Notes: generated by a model not told the origin, from the letters alone. A DNA stretch of 24,300 bases from Rikenellaceae bacterium (GCA_900771005.1 CAAGMI010000202.1:1-24300), one strand, 5' to 3'; positions 1-8,386 are shown, counted from the first letter of the stretch. Numbers and translations are program-made.

Positions 1-96
1 AGCTCGCCGCTGCGGTGGGCTCTGTGGAATGGCCCTCCTCGCGGCGGCTGTCACCAACCACTTTTGTCACTATCACCAACCATTTATGTCCACATT
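1..96. mobile_element. Possible end of an IS21-like insertion sequence
   Basis: Read on the minus strand from about position 94, this stretch begins TGTGGACA and carries the decamer TGGTTGGTGA twice, 22 bp apart (plus-strand copies at 51-60 and 73-82). A TG...CA terminus with short sub-terminal repeats is the usual end structure of IS21-family elements. The body of the element would lie to the left of the window. No transposase reading frame is visible here, so the family call is inference. The proposed end is about 18 bp from the fic stop codon, and the Fic C-terminus looks complete. Confidence 0.35.
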
Positions 97-113
97 ACCC
101 CACTGGACGCCAA

Positions 114-1010
114 TCACTCTGAATAACTGATTTTAAAATAATCAAGTATCTTTTTATAGTTATCCTGAGCGCTAAGGCAGGTGTCCCGGAGATAGCCTGG
201 AATCTTCGGCCAATTCTGGAGTCCACGATAATAAAACATCTTAAGGTCATCTGTGATGATGAACGGTACAATACCATTTGACAGGCACTCTTTGAACATT
301 ACAAGTCGGCCTACACGTCCATTACCATCTTGAAAGGGATGTATCGCTTCAAAACGCTTGTGGAAATCAATAATGTCGTCAAGACTCTTCTTTTTCTTTG
401 AATTGTACTCCTTGAGCAATGATGACATCTGCCGATGGACATCCTCCGGTGGACAAGTCTCGTTCCCGCCCACTTCATTGGGCAGTTTTTTATATTCACC
501 TACATTGAACCAGGATTTCAGACTGTCCGACGTGCCGGTCTTCAATATCCTGTGAAGGTCCTTGATAAAATGCTCCGTGAGCTTTTCTTCTGCTTTGTCA
601 ATAGCCAGATCTATGCACCTGAAATGGTTGATCGTTTCAACAATGTCATCCACCCTAACCGATTCATCGGCAATCCCTATTGTGTTTGTTTCAAATATGT
701 ATCTCGTCTGCTCGTGAGACAGGCGGCTGCCCTCGATATGGTTGGAATTGTATGTCAGATCAATTTGTGTCCTATGGTATATTCCGCCTTTTACCGATGA
801 GGATTTCTCTTCTCTCAGCCTCGTGAGAAGGGGTGATATCCTTACTTTTCCGGCATTGATTCTTGCCGGGATCGAAGTCTCTGTAGGAATGTTCCAAGTC
901 TTCCCTATAAGAAACGCTCCATCGATTTTTCCGGTTGCACACCAATTCCTGACCGTTCTTTCAGAAACGTTGTTGTTTGCGGCAAATTCGCTGACAGAAA
1001 TGAAGTCCAT
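114..1010 (-). CDS. Fic family protein (class II AMP-transferase) with N-terminal HTH
   Basis: 298 residues. Fic enzymes transfer AMP (less often another nucleotide phosphate group) from a nucleotide to a hydroxyl side chain of a target protein. The catalytic motif HPFQDGNGRVGR starts at about residue 224. The inhibitory motif SNHIEG ((S/T)xxxE(G/N)) is at about 89-94, N-terminal to the core, which makes this class II, with Glu93 the predicted self-inhibitory residue. Residues 1-42 (SVSEFAANNNVSERTVRNW) form an excisionase/MerR-like DNA-binding helix-turn-helix. I chose the ATG at 1010 because it starts directly at the HTH and sits 29 nt below a promoter; the frame is open upstream to 1214, but that extension is low-complexity and would cross the promoter. 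The target is unknown. The gene is solitary with no antitoxin partner, consistent with self-inhibition. Its position beside a possible IS end suggests accessory DNA. Confidence 0.9.
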   Translation of the reverse strand: MDFISVSEFAANNNVSERTVRNWCATGKIDGAFLIGKTWNIPTETSIPARINAGKVRISPLLTRLREEKSSSVKGGIYHRTQIDLTYNSNHIEGSRLSHEQTRYIFETNTIGIADESVRVDDIVETINHFRCIDLAIDKAEEKLTEHFIKDLHRILKTGTSDSLKSWFNVGEYKKLPNEVGGNETCPPEDVHRQMSSLLKEYNSKKKKSLDDIIDFHKRFEAIHPFQDGNGRVGRLVMFKECLSNGIVPFIITDDLKMFYYRGLQNWPKIPGYLRDTCLSAQDNYKKILDYFKISYSE

Positions 1011-1039
1011 ATCGGCAATAATATTTGAATATTCTTGCT

Positions 1040-1070
1040 CAAAGATACGATATTTTGCCGATATCGGCAA
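1040..1070 (-). promoter_or_regulatory. Bacteroidota-type promoter of fic
   Basis: On the minus strand, TTG at 1070-1068 (-33) and TATCTTTG at 1047-1040 (-7, matching TAnnTTTG) are separated by 20 bp, within the usual 19-21. The predicted transcript starts near 1033-1036 and has a leader of about 25 nt. Confidence 0.7.
1055..1070. promoter_or_regulatory. Perfect 16-bp palindrome, candidate Fic operator
   Basis: TTGCCGATATCGGCAA is fully self-complementary. It covers the -33 element and much of the spacer of the fic promoter. Its half-site ATATCGGCAA recurs exactly at 1009-1018, across the fic start codon. A protein bound here would block RNA polymerase. The obvious candidate is the HTH of Fic itself, which is inference. 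Confidence 0.6.
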
Positions 1071-1122
1071 GTTCTTGCTGAGTGAGCCCGGCAGATTTCC
1101 TGGCATGAAATTTCGAGAGAAT

Positions 1123-1150
1123 ATGTGCAAAATCAGCCCGCATTGCACAT
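1123..1150. repeat. Inverted repeat upstream of fic
   Basis: ATGTGCAA (1123-1130) and TTGCACAT (1143-1150) are perfect 8-bp arms with a 12-nt spacer, about 55 bp upstream of the fic -33 element. It could be an upstream operator or a hairpin. No gene reads across it. The role is unknown. Confidence 0.4.
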
Positions 1151-1216
1151 AAACACCACTGATTCCCAGGCCTTGTCTAACAATCGAGTCAACCAAAATC
1201 AGGAAAACACACATAC

Positions 1217-1318
1217 GGGAGCAAAGAAAGCATCTGGTGCTCCGAAAATAAGAAATTGACCTGCTACGGGAGCAAAAAATATGACCTGCGCTCCCAAAGC
1301 AAAGAAAACACCAAGCGC
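1217..1318. repeat. Three degenerate repeat units, two of them hairpins
   Basis: Three copies of a unit GCAAA(G/A)AAA-n9-GC start at 1221, 1272 and 1299, and in each the closing GC falls exactly 18 nt after the opening GC. In the first two, GGGAGC (1217 and 1268) pairs with GCTCC(C/G) (1239 and 1290) across a 16-nt loop. I see no reading frame that would explain this. It may be a degenerate interspersed repeat or a mobile-element remnant. Confidence 0.4.
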
Positions 1319-1343
1319 GGGGTCACGGCATAGTGAGCCAGAG

Positions 1344-1387
1344 AGGCAGTGCCCGTGCACTGCCTAATCATCCGCATGTGCGGATGA
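1344..1387. terminator. Two adjacent hairpins downstream of radA
   Basis: Stem AGGCAGTGC / GCACTGCCT (1344-1352 with 1357-1365, 4-nt loop) is followed by stem TCATCCGC / GCGGATGA (1368-1375 with 1380-1387, 4-nt loop). They begin 10 nt beyond the radA stop codon, so termination of radA is the simplest role. On the minus strand neither has a proper T-run. On the plus strand the second is followed by CTTTTG. The terminator call is therefore tentative. Confidence 0.4.
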
Positions 1388-1396
1388 CTTTTGATC

Positions 1397-2767
1397 CTAT
1401 GCTCTGAACAGGGACTTTACCAGTTCGGGAACGTCGGCGACTTTTACCACCTGGATGCCAGGGGCTTTCATATCCACGGACGTGAACGAAGAGACGTATA
1501 TCTTTTTGAATCCAAGCCTGCCGGCCTCAACGATGCGCCTGTCAGTCTGGGAGACAGGACGGATTTCCCCGCTGAGCCCTACCTCGCCCGCAAAGCAGAC
1601 ATCAGAAGGGATTGCAAAATCGAAATTGGATGAAAGCACAGCCACTATGACAGCCAGATCGGCTGCAGGGTCATTCACTTTCAATCCTCCGGCCATATTG
1701 AGGAACACGTCCTTTGCGGCGAGGTGGAAGCCCGCCCTTTTCTCCAGTACGGCCAGCAACATATTGAGGCGTCTCGCATCAAATCCTGTAGCGGAACGCT
1801 GCGCCGTACCGTAAACCGCAGAACTGACCAGAGCCTGCACTTCAAAAAGGAAAGGTCTGGTACCATCCAGCATCGCACAGATGGCAGCGCCGCTGAGCCC
1901 CTGCTCGTGCATCGGGATAAGCAGCTCGGAAGGGTTGCTCACCTCACGCAGCCCCGTGCCCGTCATTTCGAACACGGCAAGTTCCGAAGTTGACCCGAAA
2001 CGGTTCTTTATGCTTCTCAGTATTCTGTATGAGCCTCTGTTCTCTCCTTCGAACTGAAGAACGACATCAACTATGTGCTCAAGAATCTTCGGCCCGGCTA
2101 TGAATCCATCCTTGGTTATATGACCTATGAGTATGACAGGAATGCCCGATTCCTTGGCGAATCTCAGAAGGGAAGCGGCGACTTCCTTTATCTGGGATAC
2201 GGACCCGGGGGCGGAATCCAGACTGTCGGTGTACATCGTCTGCACCGAATCGACAATCATAAGATCCGGTTTGAGTTCCGTCGCCTCGGCGATGATGTTC
2301 TCTACCAGAGTCTCGGGATAGATATAGCAGTTGTCGATGTCTCCTCCCAGCCTGATAGCGCGCATCCTTACCTGTTTCGCGCTCTCCTCCCCCGTAACGT
2401 ACAGAGTGTTCAGGTCAGGACAATGCAGAGGAATCTGAAGAGACAGCGTGGACTTGCCGATTCCAGGCTCTCCGGCTATGAGGACAAGTGACCCCGGCAC
2501 CATGCCGCCGCCAAGTATCCTGTCAACCTCTTCAAGGCCGAGAGAGCGTCTCTCGTCCGCAGAATAATCGATATCCTTCAGATGCACGGGCTTGCGGTCC
2601 GTCCTGACAGACAAACCATCCTGATGTGAGGAGGACTTCTTTTTCGGCCCGGACGGGGCCTCTATCATCGTGTTCCACTCCCCGCACGCAGGGCAGCGGC
2701 CCATCCACTTAGGGCTCTCGTTACCGCAGGAAGAGCAATACCATACCGTCTTTGACTTTGTTGCCAT
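1397..2767 (-). CDS. radA: DNA repair protein RadA (Sms), branch-migration helicase
   Basis: 456 residues, the normal length. RadA is a RecA-like hexameric motor that drives branch migration during recombinational repair. The N-terminal zinc ribbon has CxxC pairs at 11/14 and 25/28. Walker A GEPGIGKS is at 99-106, Walker B (LMIVDS) at about 169-174, and the RadA-specific KNRFG motif at 254-258. The C-terminal third is the Lon-protease-like scaffold domain (GGLKVNDPAADLAV). The start gives the canonical opening MATKSKTVWYCSSCG. It lies 30 bp below the TolC-type gene on the same strand, so read-through from the efflux operon is possible, but it also has its own -7 box 7 nt before the ATG. Confidence 0.97.
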   Translation of the reverse strand: MATKSKTVWYCSSCGNESPKWMGRCPACGEWNTMIEAPSGPKKKSSSHQDGLSVRTDRKPVHLKDIDYSADERRSLGLEEVDRILGGGMVPGSLVLIAGEPGIGKSTLSLQIPLHCPDLNTLYVTGEESAKQVRMRAIRLGGDIDNCYIYPETLVENIIAEATELKPDLMIVDSVQTMYTDSLDSAPGSVSQIKEVAASLLRFAKESGIPVILIGHITKDGFIAGPKILEHIVDVVLQFEGENRGSYRILRSIKNRFGSTSELAVFEMTGTGLREVSNPSELLIPMHEQGLSGAAICAMLDGTRPFLFEVQALVSSAVYGTAQRSATGFDARRLNMLLAVLEKRAGFHLAAKDVFLNMAGGLKVNDPAADLAVIVAVLSSNFDFAIPSDVCFAGEVGLSGEIRPVSQTDRRIVEAGRLGFKKIYVSSFTSVDMKAPGIQVVKVADVPELVKSLFRA

Positions 2768-2774
2768 AACAAGA

Positions 2775-2782
2775 CAAAGATA
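2775..2782 (-). promoter_or_regulatory. -7 box of radA, 7 nt from the ATG
   Basis: The minus strand reads TATCTTTG (TAnnTTTG) and is followed by exactly 7 nt and the radA ATG. No good -33 TTG is present at the expected distance. If used, the mRNA would be leaderless or have a leader of only a few nt. Confidence 0.45.
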
Positions 2783-2797
2783 GTAAAATTAACAGTA

Positions 2798-4093
2798 TCA
2801 GAACACTATGTCCAATCCCTGGTAGAAATCCAGCAGTTTTGTCTGGTACAGGCACTCATAAAGGGCCTGGAGATAGTTGGAAGCGGCCTCCAGCTGGCGG
2901 TTTTTGGACTCGTTGTACTCCGTGATGTTGGCTTTCCCGTTCTCATATTTCTCGCGTGTGAGATTGAACGAAGTCTCAGCACTCAAAGCCGCCTGTTCGC
3001 TGCTGACAAGCTTCGTCTGGGAAGCGACGGCATTGTAGTATGCCTGTTGGATCTCCTTGTACAGAGTTTTCTTGACGTTCTCCAGCTGAAGCTGCTGATT
3101 GGTATAATTGAGCTGTGCAGTCTTGAGGTTGTTCTTGTTCGCCATACGGGAGAATATAGGCACGTTGAGTGAGAGTCCTATGTACTGGCTGAAGTTATTG
3201 CTCAGCTGGTTATTGAAACTTGCGGAAGGACGATCGGAAGTAGTATAGTAATTGGTCCCCAATCCGCCGTTGAGAGAGAGTGTAGGCGAGAACGCACCCT
3301 TGGCTATAGCTATGTTTCTGTCAGCATAATCGAGTCTGATCTTCTCTGCAAGTACCGAAGGCTTTTCTTCTATGGCCTGAAGATATATCTCCTCAGGGTT
3401 CATCAGCATCTCTTTCCCCACCCCGTCTGTCAGCGGCGTGATTATGCTGAATCCTTCAGGGGACTCCAGCTCAAGCAACTGCGTCAAATCCAGAATTGAT
3501 ATCTTAAGGTTGTTCTCGGACTGGGTCTCAGTGAGCCGGCTTTGAGCCAGAGTTGCTTTCTGCGCCACCACATCCGCCTCGCTGGCTTTTCCGTTCAGAC
3601 GCATATTCTCCAGCCTGACGACCTGCATTGAGTCGATGGAAACCTGGTTCCGAGCCACCTGCAGAATCTCCTGATTGAAAAGAATCTGCACATAGGCCTG
3701 AGCCACGGCTATCCTGATGTCATCCTTGGCCTTCTCCAGATCCTTTGTGGCAGCCTCGAGGTCAAGTCTGGACATCTTCACGTTGTTCACGAGCTGAAGG
3801 CCCTGGAACAAAGGCATGTCCGCGCCGAGGCTGAGTGAAGTGTTCGTGGTGTTGGTATTGGCATAGGTATTATCCGCTGTGAGGCCTCGTCCGAAAGAGA
3901 AATTCTGTGACACGCCCCCGGACACTCCAGGGAGGAACCTGTTCTGCGCCGTGTTGAGAGCTATCTCCTTCTGCTTGACAGAGAGACCGCTCTGCTGTAT
4001 GGAAATATTATGGTCAAGAGCATACTGTATACAATCCGAAAGGCTCCACGGAGTCCCGGACACCAGCAATATTGACAACAGAAATCCTTTCAT
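2798..4093 (-). CDS. TolC-family outer-membrane efflux channel
   Basis: 431 residues with a short N-terminal signal sequence (MKGFLLSILLVSG). The mature part starts with the TolC-family opening SLSDCIQYALDHNISIQQ and shows the two-fold architecture of alternating long coiled-coil helices and beta segments (for example LKTAQLNYTNQQLQLENVKK and SFNLTREKYENGKANITEYN). It ends in F, as is usual for outer-membrane barrels. Trimers form the outer-membrane duct of type I and MacAB-type pumps. It starts 3 bp after the adaptor gene stop, so it is the last gene of the five-gene efflux operon. The substrate is unknown. Confidence 0.92.
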   Translation of the reverse strand: MKGFLLSILLVSGTPWSLSDCIQYALDHNISIQQSGLSVKQKEIALNTAQNRFLPGVSGGVSQNFSFGRGLTADNTYANTNTTNTSLSLGADMPLFQGLQLVNNVKMSRLDLEAATKDLEKAKDDIRIAVAQAYVQILFNQEILQVARNQVSIDSMQVVRLENMRLNGKASEADVVAQKATLAQSRLTETQSENNLKISILDLTQLLELESPEGFSIITPLTDGVGKEMLMNPEEIYLQAIEEKPSVLAEKIRLDYADRNIAIAKGAFSPTLSLNGGLGTNYYTTSDRPSASFNNQLSNNFSQYIGLSLNVPIFSRMANKNNLKTAQLNYTNQQLQLENVKKTLYKEIQQAYYNAVASQTKLVSSEQAALSAETSFNLTREKYENGKANITEYNESKNRQLEAASNYLQALYECLYQTKLLDFYQGLDIVF

Positions 4094-4096
4094 ATA

Positions 4097-5188
4097 CTAC
4101 TCTTTGATTTTCTTTGTTCCACGGACAACGTCCCCTTCCTTGAGGCCGCTTGTTATCTCGATATTGATACCGTCACTCAGTCCGATCGTGACAGGTATCC
4201 TCTCGTATTCGTTTTCGGCTTTCTTGAGGAAGACGTAAGAGTTGTCCCCCTCGAATTCAAGCGCGCTCTCCTGGACATAGATGACATCCTCAGCCTTCTC
4301 CAGTACAACCTCGGCGTTCGCGCTGTATCCGGAACGTATCATCTTGTCGTCAGGTACCTTGACGGCAGCCTTGATCTCAAACTGATTGGCCCCGTTGTTC
4401 TCCACGGCCTTCGGAGAAATATATTCCAGCACGGCATCGAGGGTGTAGCCGCTTATCGCACCGATTGTGATGATCATACCGTTGCCCTCGGAAAGCGATC
4501 CCACCTCGGTCTCATCGATGTTTCCGTCGAAGATCAGGTCATTCATATTCGCCACTGTAGCCACCGTGGTACCGTCATTCATCGTATTCGCCTGGATGAC
4601 TGAATTTCCGACCTTCACGGGGATGTCCAGTATCAAGCCTGTCACTGTTGAACGCACCAACGTCGAACTTCCTGTCGCATTGGATGATGAGACACCGTCT
4701 CTGATCACCTCAAGGGCATCCTGTGCGGCGGCCTTCTCTTCCTTGGCCTGATTCAAACTCTGGCACACCTGATCGTACTCTTCAGAGCTGACAAGGTTCT
4801 TGTCATAAAGCGCCTTCTCCCTTTCGAAGTTGGTCTGGGCCTGCTTGAGGTTGATCTCCGCAAGCCGGACGCGGCTCTGGGCCGAACTCAGGGAATTCAT
4901 GTCAGGAATGACCTTCAATTTTGCAATGATCTCGTTCTGCTGTACCTGCTGCCCCGCCTCCTTGTAAAGTTCGGCGATGATACCGTTGATCTGAGGCTTG
5001 ATGTTCACCTCGTCGCGAGGTACGATCTTGCCGGTAATCACGGTACTCTTCACGACATCTCCCTTCTGGGCCGTCAGTTCATTGTACTCGACCTTTTCCG
5101 GCTTGGAGTCCACAAACAGGAATACAAATGTTCCGATAACGACAATAGCGATAACGGCGAAAATGATATACTTGAATATCCGTTTCAT
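4097..5188 (-). CDS. HlyD/MacA-type periplasmic adaptor of an ABC efflux pump
   Basis: 363 residues. One N-terminal membrane segment (about residues 5-27, IFKYIIFAVIAIVVIGTFVF) is followed by a lipoyl/barrel-sandwich half (GKIVPRDEVNIKPQINGIIAEL), a helical hairpin (about 95-160), the second lipoyl half (TVTGLILDIPVKVGNSV), a beta-barrel and a membrane-proximal domain ending LKEGDVVRGTKKIKE. The adaptor would bridge the inner-membrane FtsX/MacB permeases and the TolC-type channel encoded next. It lies 29 bp after the second permease and 3 bp before the channel gene. Confidence 0.93.
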   Translation of the reverse strand: MKRIFKYIIFAVIAIVVIGTFVFLFVDSKPEKVEYNELTAQKGDVVKSTVITGKIVPRDEVNIKPQINGIIAELYKEAGQQVQQNEIIAKLKVIPDMNSLSSAQSRVRLAEINLKQAQTNFEREKALYDKNLVSSEEYDQVCQSLNQAKEEKAAAQDALEVIRDGVSSSNATGSSTLVRSTVTGLILDIPVKVGNSVIQANTMNDGTTVATVANMNDLIFDGNIDETEVGSLSEGNGMIITIGAISGYTLDAVLEYISPKAVENNGANQFEIKAAVKVPDDKMIRSGYSANAEVVLEKAEDVIYVQESALEFEGDNSYVFLKKAENEYERIPVTIGLSDGINIEITSGLKEGDVVRGTKKIKE

Positions 5189-5217
5189 ATAATGTTTGTT
5201 TATTTATTTCATTCTGT

Positions 5218-6450
5218 TTATTCGTCTCTCATTGCATCCACAGGCTTGATGCGCATCGCCCTTATAGCAGGAGCAAGTCCCGCCACAGCCCCGAGCAGGG
5301 CAAGCAGCAAAGCGGCAAGTACCGCCGTCCAGAAAGTGATCTGGAATGAAGCCTGCTGCTGTGTCAGTATCTCCGTCAGGTTGAGCATCAGAACCGAGAA
5401 GACTATGCCGAACGATCCCGCGACCAGGGTAAGGGCGATGCTCTCCTCTATGATCTGTGCAAGAATATCCTGAGGCATAGCTCCAATAGCACGCCTGATG
5501 CCTATTTCTGTTGTCCTTTCCTTCACGGTGACCATCATGATGTTGCTGACACCTATCGCACCCGCAAGCAAAGTCCCGAGACCCACGAGAAGTATCAGGA
5601 AGTCAACGCCCTTGAAAAGCGAGTCCACAAGGGAAAATATCTTCTCAAGGTTGACAGCCAGCATCGCCGGTTCGTCATCGGGATTGAACATATGCTGTCT
5701 GGCGACTATCTGGCGGACTTTCTTTTCAAGATTGCCTGTACTCACGCCGGACCTTGCCACAAGGCATACCACATCCACGTTATCTCCACGGTGCAACAGT
5801 TTTTGAGCTACAGACATAGGTATCCGCACTGAAGACGTGGTGTTTCCGTTAATGTTTATGGTTCCAGGGGAGAAATCCACACCCACTACAGTGAAATATG
5901 AAGACCCTACCTGAATATTCTGCCCGCACGGATCCCCGCCCTCCGGGAAAAGTTCATTGTAAACCCTCTTCCCTATGACGCAGACTTTCCTTTCGCTGAT
6001 GACGTCTATCTCATTAATGTATCTTCCGTACTTCATACGGGGAGCCTCAATCTTCTCGTAATCCTGCGTGATGCCCTGGAGATTGCAAGAGTAAGAATGT
6101 GCATCCCTGACGGCGCTTCTTCCCCAGCCGCAAACCTGTCCCGTGACCGTCTCCACCTCAGGCATCATCAGCCTCAACCTCTCAATATCCTTATTCTCCA
6201 GCTCCCAGTATCGTCCTTCCTGAAGTCCTTTGTACGGCATTGAAGTATTCTGGGAGCCTATTACCAGCGCGTTTGTGGCGGAACCTTCAAAGTTCGAATA
6301 TATCAACTCCTTGAGTCCTTTGCCTCCTCCGACCAGGAACAGCAGCATGAACAGGCCCCAGAATATCCCGAACCCTGTCAGAAGGCTTCTCTTCTTGTTG
6401 CGTACAATCGAGTCCGCAATCTCGCGGTATGTATCAATGTCGAATCTCAT
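5218..6450 (-). CDS. ABC transporter permease, MacB/FtsX type (second permease)
   Basis: 410 residues. A first transmembrane helix near residues 20-45 (LLTGFGIFWGLFMLLFLVGG) is followed by a large periplasmic MacB_PCD domain (about 50-275) and three C-terminal helices of the FtsX domain, including the signature VSNIMMVTVKERTTEIGIRR. This family does mechanotransmission rather than classical pore transport, driving a periplasmic adaptor and TolC. Its ATG overlaps the end of the first permease by 4 nt (ATGA). It has no fused ATPase, so it depends on the separate ATPase gene two positions upstream. It probably pairs with the first permease as a heterodimer. Confidence 0.92.
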   Translation of the reverse strand: MRFDIDTYREIADSIVRNKKRSLLTGFGIFWGLFMLLFLVGGGKGLKELIYSNFEGSATNALVIGSQNTSMPYKGLQEGRYWELENKDIERLRLMMPEVETVTGQVCGWGRSAVRDAHSYSCNLQGITQDYEKIEAPRMKYGRYINEIDVISERKVCVIGKRVYNELFPEGGDPCGQNIQVGSSYFTVVGVDFSPGTININGNTTSSVRIPMSVAQKLLHRGDNVDVVCLVARSGVSTGNLEKKVRQIVARQHMFNPDDEPAMLAVNLEKIFSLVDSLFKGVDFLILLVGLGTLLAGAIGVSNIMMVTVKERTTEIGIRRAIGAMPQDILAQIIEESIALTLVAGSFGIVFSVLMLNLTEILTQQQASFQITFWTAVLAALLLALLGAVAGLAPAIRAMRIKPVDAMRDE

Positions 6451-7718
6451 TCCGCTGCATTCAAAGCTTCAATAGGCCTTACCTTCGCCGCGTTCCTCGC
6501 CGGGAACAGTCCGGCAATGGTTCCGGCCACTATCAGTACTATCGTAACACCCACAGCAGTGCCCAGACCGACTGTAGGATTTACCATTATCTGTATCTTC
6601 TCTCCGAAAAGGTCAAACGCCGACGACCCGACGGTAGAGTCAAGTATCTTGCAGGCAAACATACCCAGCACCATCCCTACATAGCCGAATATGGCAGTAA
6701 TGGTCACACTCTCCGCAATGATAAGTTTGGTTATCGCCCACGGGCTTGCACCTATGGCCTTGCGGATACCGAATTCGTGGGTGCGCTCCTTCACAGTTAT
6801 AAGCATGATGTTGCTGACGCCCACTATTCCTCCAAGAAGTGTGAACAGGCCAAGGATCCACAGGGCCGTCGAAAGAATGTTGCGCCCCTTGTTCATCTGC
6901 ATGTTCATCGTGAACTGATTCCATATCCAGAAACTGCTCTCGTCATCAGGGGCCGCACCGTGGGCCTGATTGAGCATGGCCTTGTACTGTTTTTCAAAAA
7001 ATTCGTTCTCCTCCTCAGTCTGCAGACCGTTGAAGGTGAAAATAAGCTCGTCTATCTCATCACTCTTGGCAAATATGTCCTTGAGAGTATTGTACGGCAT
7101 ATAAACACTGTTGTCTCCCTGATTTTCAAGGCCGTGTCTGACGCCCACTATCCTGTACTGGAGATTTCCTATCTTCAAGTTCTGCCCTATCATCGACTCG
7201 TAATCCCTCTCTCCCATAAGGAAATTGCGGGCCTGCGCATCGGTAATCACGACCACCTTCCTGCGGGCATCATCGTCATTCCTGTTGATAAAGCGCCCGG
7301 CATAGATCGTCATCTTGGAAAGTTCCGCATATTTCGGACTTGTTCCGATGACATTTACAGAGAAATGCTTCTTCCCGTATGTCATCGTCAGACCGGACTG
7401 ACTCAGATAAGGTATCACCTCATCTATATATTCCGAAAAAGTCTCGCCAGAGGTCAGCTGGACGTCCTTGTCGGTCAGTTTCATCCTTCGTCCCTCCTGC
7501 AGCCCGTTGTACGGCTTGCCAGTGTACCCAGCCCCTACTTCCATAATATTGCTGGACACGTCTCCCAGGCCTCCCATAAAGGCATTCATCACACCGTTAC
7601 CGGCACCGAGCAGGACAATGAGCATGAATATGCCCCAGGACACTGCAAGTCCCGTAAGGCAGGTGCGCAGCTTGTTGCGCCTGATCGATTCCCATATTTC
7701 GGTGAAAATCTCTCTCAT
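6447..7718 (-). CDS. ABC transporter permease, MacB/FtsX type (first permease)
   Basis: 423 residues with the same layout as its neighbour: an N-terminal helix (LTGLAVSWGIFMLIVLLGAG), a periplasmic MacB_PCD domain of about 230 residues, and C-terminal FtsX helices with VSNIMLITVKERTHEFGIRK. The two permeases are clearly related but diverged, which fits a heterodimer on one ATPase pair. Its ATG shares one base with the ATPase stop codon (TGATG) and its end overlaps the next permease by 4 nt, so translation is probably coupled along the operon. Confidence 0.92.
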   Translation of the reverse strand: MREIFTEIWESIRRNKLRTCLTGLAVSWGIFMLIVLLGAGNGVMNAFMGGLGDVSSNIMEVGAGYTGKPYNGLQEGRRMKLTDKDVQLTSGETFSEYIDEVIPYLSQSGLTMTYGKKHFSVNVIGTSPKYAELSKMTIYAGRFINRNDDDARRKVVVITDAQARNFLMGERDYESMIGQNLKIGNLQYRIVGVRHGLENQGDNSVYMPYNTLKDIFAKSDEIDELIFTFNGLQTEEENEFFEKQYKAMLNQAHGAAPDDESSFWIWNQFTMNMQMNKGRNILSTALWILGLFTLLGGIVGVSNIMLITVKERTHEFGIRKAIGASPWAITKLIIAESVTITAIFGYVGMVLGMFACKILDSTVGSSAFDLFGEKIQIMVNPTVGLGTAVGVTIVLIVAGTIAGLFPARNAAKVRPIEALNAAE

Positions 7719-8386
7719 CAGTCAAATACTACTGCACCGTCTCTGATATGAATGGTCCTGTCCGTTTCCGCGGCAACCTTAAGATCGTGGGTGACGATGA
7801 CCATCGTCACCTGCTCCGCACGGTTGATGTCCCTGAGAAGATTCATCACTTCCTTTGCCGTAACGGTGTCAAGTGCACCCGTAGGCTCATCCGCAAGGAT
7901 CAATTGAGGATGCGTGATAAGGGCGCGCGCTATGGCAACCCTTTGCTTCTGACCTCCGGAAAGCTGATTGGGATAATGCTGAGCCCTGTCTTTGAGACCG
8001 AGCCTGTCGAGATATTCCATAGCCAACTCGTGGCGCTGCCTGCGGGGAACGCCCTGATAAAAAAGAGGAAGTTCTACATTTTCCACGGCGGTCTTGAAAT
8101 TGATGAGATTGAATGACTGGAATATGAAGCCGATTGTTCGGTTCCTGTATTCGGCCGCCTCCCTTTCGCTCAGGTCCTTGATCAGCCGGCCGTCAAGCCG
8201 GTATTCTCCCGAGTCATAATTGTCGAGAATGCCGAGAACGTTGAGAAGGGTAGATTTCCCCGACCCGGATGCACCCCTGATTGAAAGGAACTCCCCTTTC
8301 TCCACTTCGAGGCTGATATCCTTCAGCACGTGAAGAGGCTGGGCTCCCTGATAGGTTTTATTGATATCCTTAAGTTCAATAAGCAT
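7718..8386 (-). CDS. ABC transporter ATP-binding protein, MacB/LolD class
   Basis: 222 residues, a stand-alone nucleotide-binding domain. Walker A GASGSGKS is at 38-45, the Q-loop glutamine at 90, signature LSGGQKQR at 142-149, Walker B LILADE at 162-167 and the H-loop histidine at 200. It is the first gene of the tripartite efflux operon ATPase, permease, permease, adaptor, TolC. The likely export substrate is a peptide, antibiotic or lipid-like molecule, which is inference from the family. Transcription should start from the promoter at 8432-8461, and an inverted repeat in the leader probably controls it. Confidence 0.94.
   Translation of the reverse strand: MLIELKDINKTYQGAQPLHVLKDISLEVEKGEFLSIRGASGSGKSTLLNVLGILDNYDSGEYRLDGRLIKDLSEREAAEYRNRTIGFIFQSFNLINFKTAVENVELPLFYQGVPRRQRHELAMEYLDRLGLKDRAQHYPNQLSGGQKQRVAIARALITHPQLILADEPTGALDTVTAKEVMNLLRDINRAEQVTMVIVTHDLKVAAETDRTIHIRDGAVVFD

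Noticed and set aside
1011..1214. N-terminal extension of Fic to 1214
   Set aside because: It would run through the promoter and palindrome, and the HTH begins right at the ATG at 1010.
6429..7751. A 440-codon open frame on the plus strand opposite the first permease
   Set aside because: It is the antisense shadow of a permease with a clear FtsX signature. Its protein has no recognisable domain and is rich in His, Arg and Tyr as expected of a shadow.
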